A program made the position numbers and the translations under genes. Below, one piece after another: positions 62,809 to 64,000 of a stretch of 64,000 nt of DNA (within the stretch, counting starts at the first letter, position 1; every line of letters starts with the position of its first letter). The DNA is from Sulfitobacter sabulilitoris (GTDB taxonomy: Bacteria; Pseudomonadota; Alphaproteobacteria; Rhodobacterales; Rhodobacteraceae), in contig NZ_VANS01000001.1 in the NCBI RefSeq assembly GCF_005887615.1, positions 47,373 through 111,372 of the forward strand. Direction: 5' to 3'. The notes beneath the pieces are model-generated. The model was not told where the DNA came from. It made no database searches and saw only the letters and a list, made by a program, of their open reading frames with translations.

Positions 62809-64000
62809 TCACTCTGCCGTGGTCGAGATGAAGAAATAGACCCACTCGCCCTTGAAGTCAGGATGCTCCGCGCGGGCTTGCGCAACCCGCTGCTTGAGAA
62901 ACGCAAGATACGGCTCTGCCGGTTCCTGCAGCGGGCGCGGGTCATCATAGAGCGGCACCGACGCGGCAAAGGCAACCGCGATTTCCTGTCCAAACGGCGG
63001 GCCCACCGTCAGTTCCAGCGAAGGCTTGTCGCCCCGGTCGCGCCCGACGCTCATCGCGGCCTTGGCGGGCGCGCGTTCCAGCGGGACGATTTCGTTGGGT
63101 TGCAGGTGGATCACGCTGCCATCGGCGGCGAAATAGTCGACGTAGACATAGCTGGCGTAATCCGGCCCCTGGAGATCGAGGCTCAGCCGCTGACCGTCGC
63201 GGTAGCTGTAAGTTTGCGCGAACCCATCGGACCCGATCACGCGGGGATTGGTCAGTTGTTCGGTCGATTGCGGCAACCCCACGTCGGCGATGCCCGCCAG
63301 CGCGCCGCATTGCGGGCGCGGCAGGATCAAGAGCTGGTCCGACAGCGCGATCGCATCGCCGACCTGTGCGCGCAGGGCCGCCAGAACAGGTGCGCGCACC
63401 GCGTCCTGCGGGATGTGGCCGCGCAGTTCGAGCGCGCCGGTTTCGGGAATGAACGTCGTCTGTAGCCGCGCGCAGGGCACCGAGGCCAGAACCCCCGCGA
63501 TGCCGTCGCGGACCTCTCGCGCGCCGGCGGCCAGATCGCCGTCTTGGGTGAATGCGGCGATGGCGTCCAGGGATGCGGCGCTGATCGGTGTTTCGCCCGC
63601 GCCTGACCAGGCCAGTTCGGCGGTGCCGCTGAGGGAGGGAAGCGGCAGGTCGACCGCTGGCGGGGCCAGGGGGGGCGCTGCCGCCAACGCGGGGGCAGGG
63701 GCCGACAGCGCGGCGGCGGTCCGGGCGACCTGCGGTATCGCCGCCTGTCGAACGGCAGAGGGCAGAACCTGCGCCTGTGCGATGCGGCCCCTCGGGGCGG
63801 GGCTTGCCGCGGATGCGGCGGGCGCGGGTTGTTGTGCGCCGATCCTCTGACCGGTCTGTCGCTGCGGCGGGCTTGGCGGGGGGCGGGGGGCGTTCGCGGC
63901 CAACCGGGCCTGCGGCCCTGCGACAGCCTGCGCCGTGTGTCGCGGCAGATCTGCCGCGCGTGCCGTGTGTTGCGACAGATCCGCCGCGCGTGCCGTGTGT
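62809..64000 (-). CDS. DUF4384-like protein, 5' part beyond the window
   Basis: The frame is open from 62809 to the window edge, with no stop upstream of the TTG at 63903, so the gene is truncated here and that TTG is probably not the start. Visible parts: a Pro/Ala-rich linker, a region with BON-like character (LQTTFIPETGALELRGHIPQ), and a C-terminal DUF4384 domain (FAQTYSYRDGQRLSLDLQGP, YASYVYVDYFAADGSVIHLQ, WVYFFISTTAE). DUF4384 often follows Ser/Thr kinase or caspase domains. It converges on the caspase-like gene with adjoining stops. Confidence 0.72.
   Translation of the reverse strand, partial: HTARAADLSQHTARAADLPRHTAQAVAGPQARLAANAPRPPPSPPQRQTGQRIGAQQPAPAASAASPAPRGRIAQAQVLPSAVRQAAIPQVARTAAALSAPAPALAAAPPLAPPAVDLPLPSLSGTAELAWSGAGETPISAASLDAIAAFTQDGDLAAGAREVRDGIAGVLASVPCARLQTTFIPETGALELRGHIPQDAVRAPVLAALRAQVGDAIALSDQLLILPRPQCGALAGIADVGLPQSTEQLTNPRVIGSDGFAQTYSYRDGQRLSLDLQGPDYASYVYVDYFAADGSVIHLQPNEIVPLERAPAKAAMSVGRDRGDKPSLELTVGPPFGQEIAVAFAASVPLYDDPRPLQEPAEPYLAFLKQRVAQARAEHPDFKGEWVYFFISTTAE
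63931..64000. repeat. 30-bp in-frame tandem repeats at the window edge
   Basis: Units 63931-63960 and 63961-63990 plus a 10-base start of a third; the two units differ at a few positions. On the minus strand they encode a 10-residue unit HTARAADL(S/P)(Q/R) in the DUF4384-like protein. The array may continue outside the window. Confidence 0.85.

Noticed and set aside
63931..64000. CRISPR array
   Set aside because: The 30-bp units are directly contiguous, with no spacers, and are in frame within a protein gene. No CRISPR-like array was seen anywhere else.

Overview
The window is high-GC chromosomal DNA with dense, overlapping gene chains. The gene families and their order point to an alphaproteobacterium of the Rhodobacterales (Roseobacter-type): NDUFA12-like, MlaD-like and DUF2155 genes facing aat-accC-accB, a GapR/DUF2312 protein, an ScfR-type short-chain acyl regulator, PhoX, and many high-affinity amino-acid-type ABC transporters. 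Species cannot be named from sequence alone.

Left part (1-13.8 kb): the end of a MarR regulator, then a chain for tryptophan breakdown (2-aminobenzoate-CoA ligase, tryptophan 2,3-dioxygenase, kynureninase) followed by a five-gene ABC importer. Next come zinc uptake and its regulator (znuB-znuC-zur facing znuA over a perfect 12-bp Zur-type palindrome) and a Tat-exported PhoX-type phosphatase.

Middle (14-34 kb): a photolyase-like flavoprotein with unusual domain order; clpP-clpX; RidA; NDUFA12-like, MlaD-like and DUF2155 genes; aat, accC, accB. A second five-gene HAAT importer is divergent from an ScfR regulator across repeated operator-like motifs. Then a lone receiver protein, a small membrane protein and a sodium/solute-symporter-type sensor kinase, and an isolated FliM/FliN-type protein with a DLP-rich tail.

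34-45.9 kb: a persulfide/sulfur module (TIGR01244 protein plus two YeeE/YedE half-transporters). Next is a nine-gene cobalamin uptake operon behind a cobalamin riboswitch; it carries its own tonB-exbD-exbD-exbB energising module. Then gapR, a Ca2+/Na+ antiporter, a sulfotransferase-like protein without a recognisable PAPS loop, and tRNA-Thr(TGT).

45.96-59.59 kb: a roughly 13.6-kb integrative element inserted at the 3' end of tRNA-Thr. It is bounded by a 15-bp direct repeat, with a tyrosine integrase beside the right end. Its cargo is visibly less GC-rich than the host. It comprises a three-gene unknown cluster containing a DnaQ-like protein whose first catalytic motif is mutated, an oriT-like hairpin region, a MobV-type relaxase, a KfrA-like coiled-coil DNA-binding protein facing repeated operators, and a complete type I restriction-modification operon (hsdM-hsdS-DUF3800-hsdR). 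It looks like a mobilizable defence island without its own conjugation machinery.

Right end (59.6-64 kb): a YceI-OmpA fusion protein abutting a secreted caspase-like protein that carries a C-terminal CXXCH motif. These converge on a DUF4384-type protein that runs off the window and has 30-bp in-frame tandem repeats. Together they form an unexplained envelope gene group.
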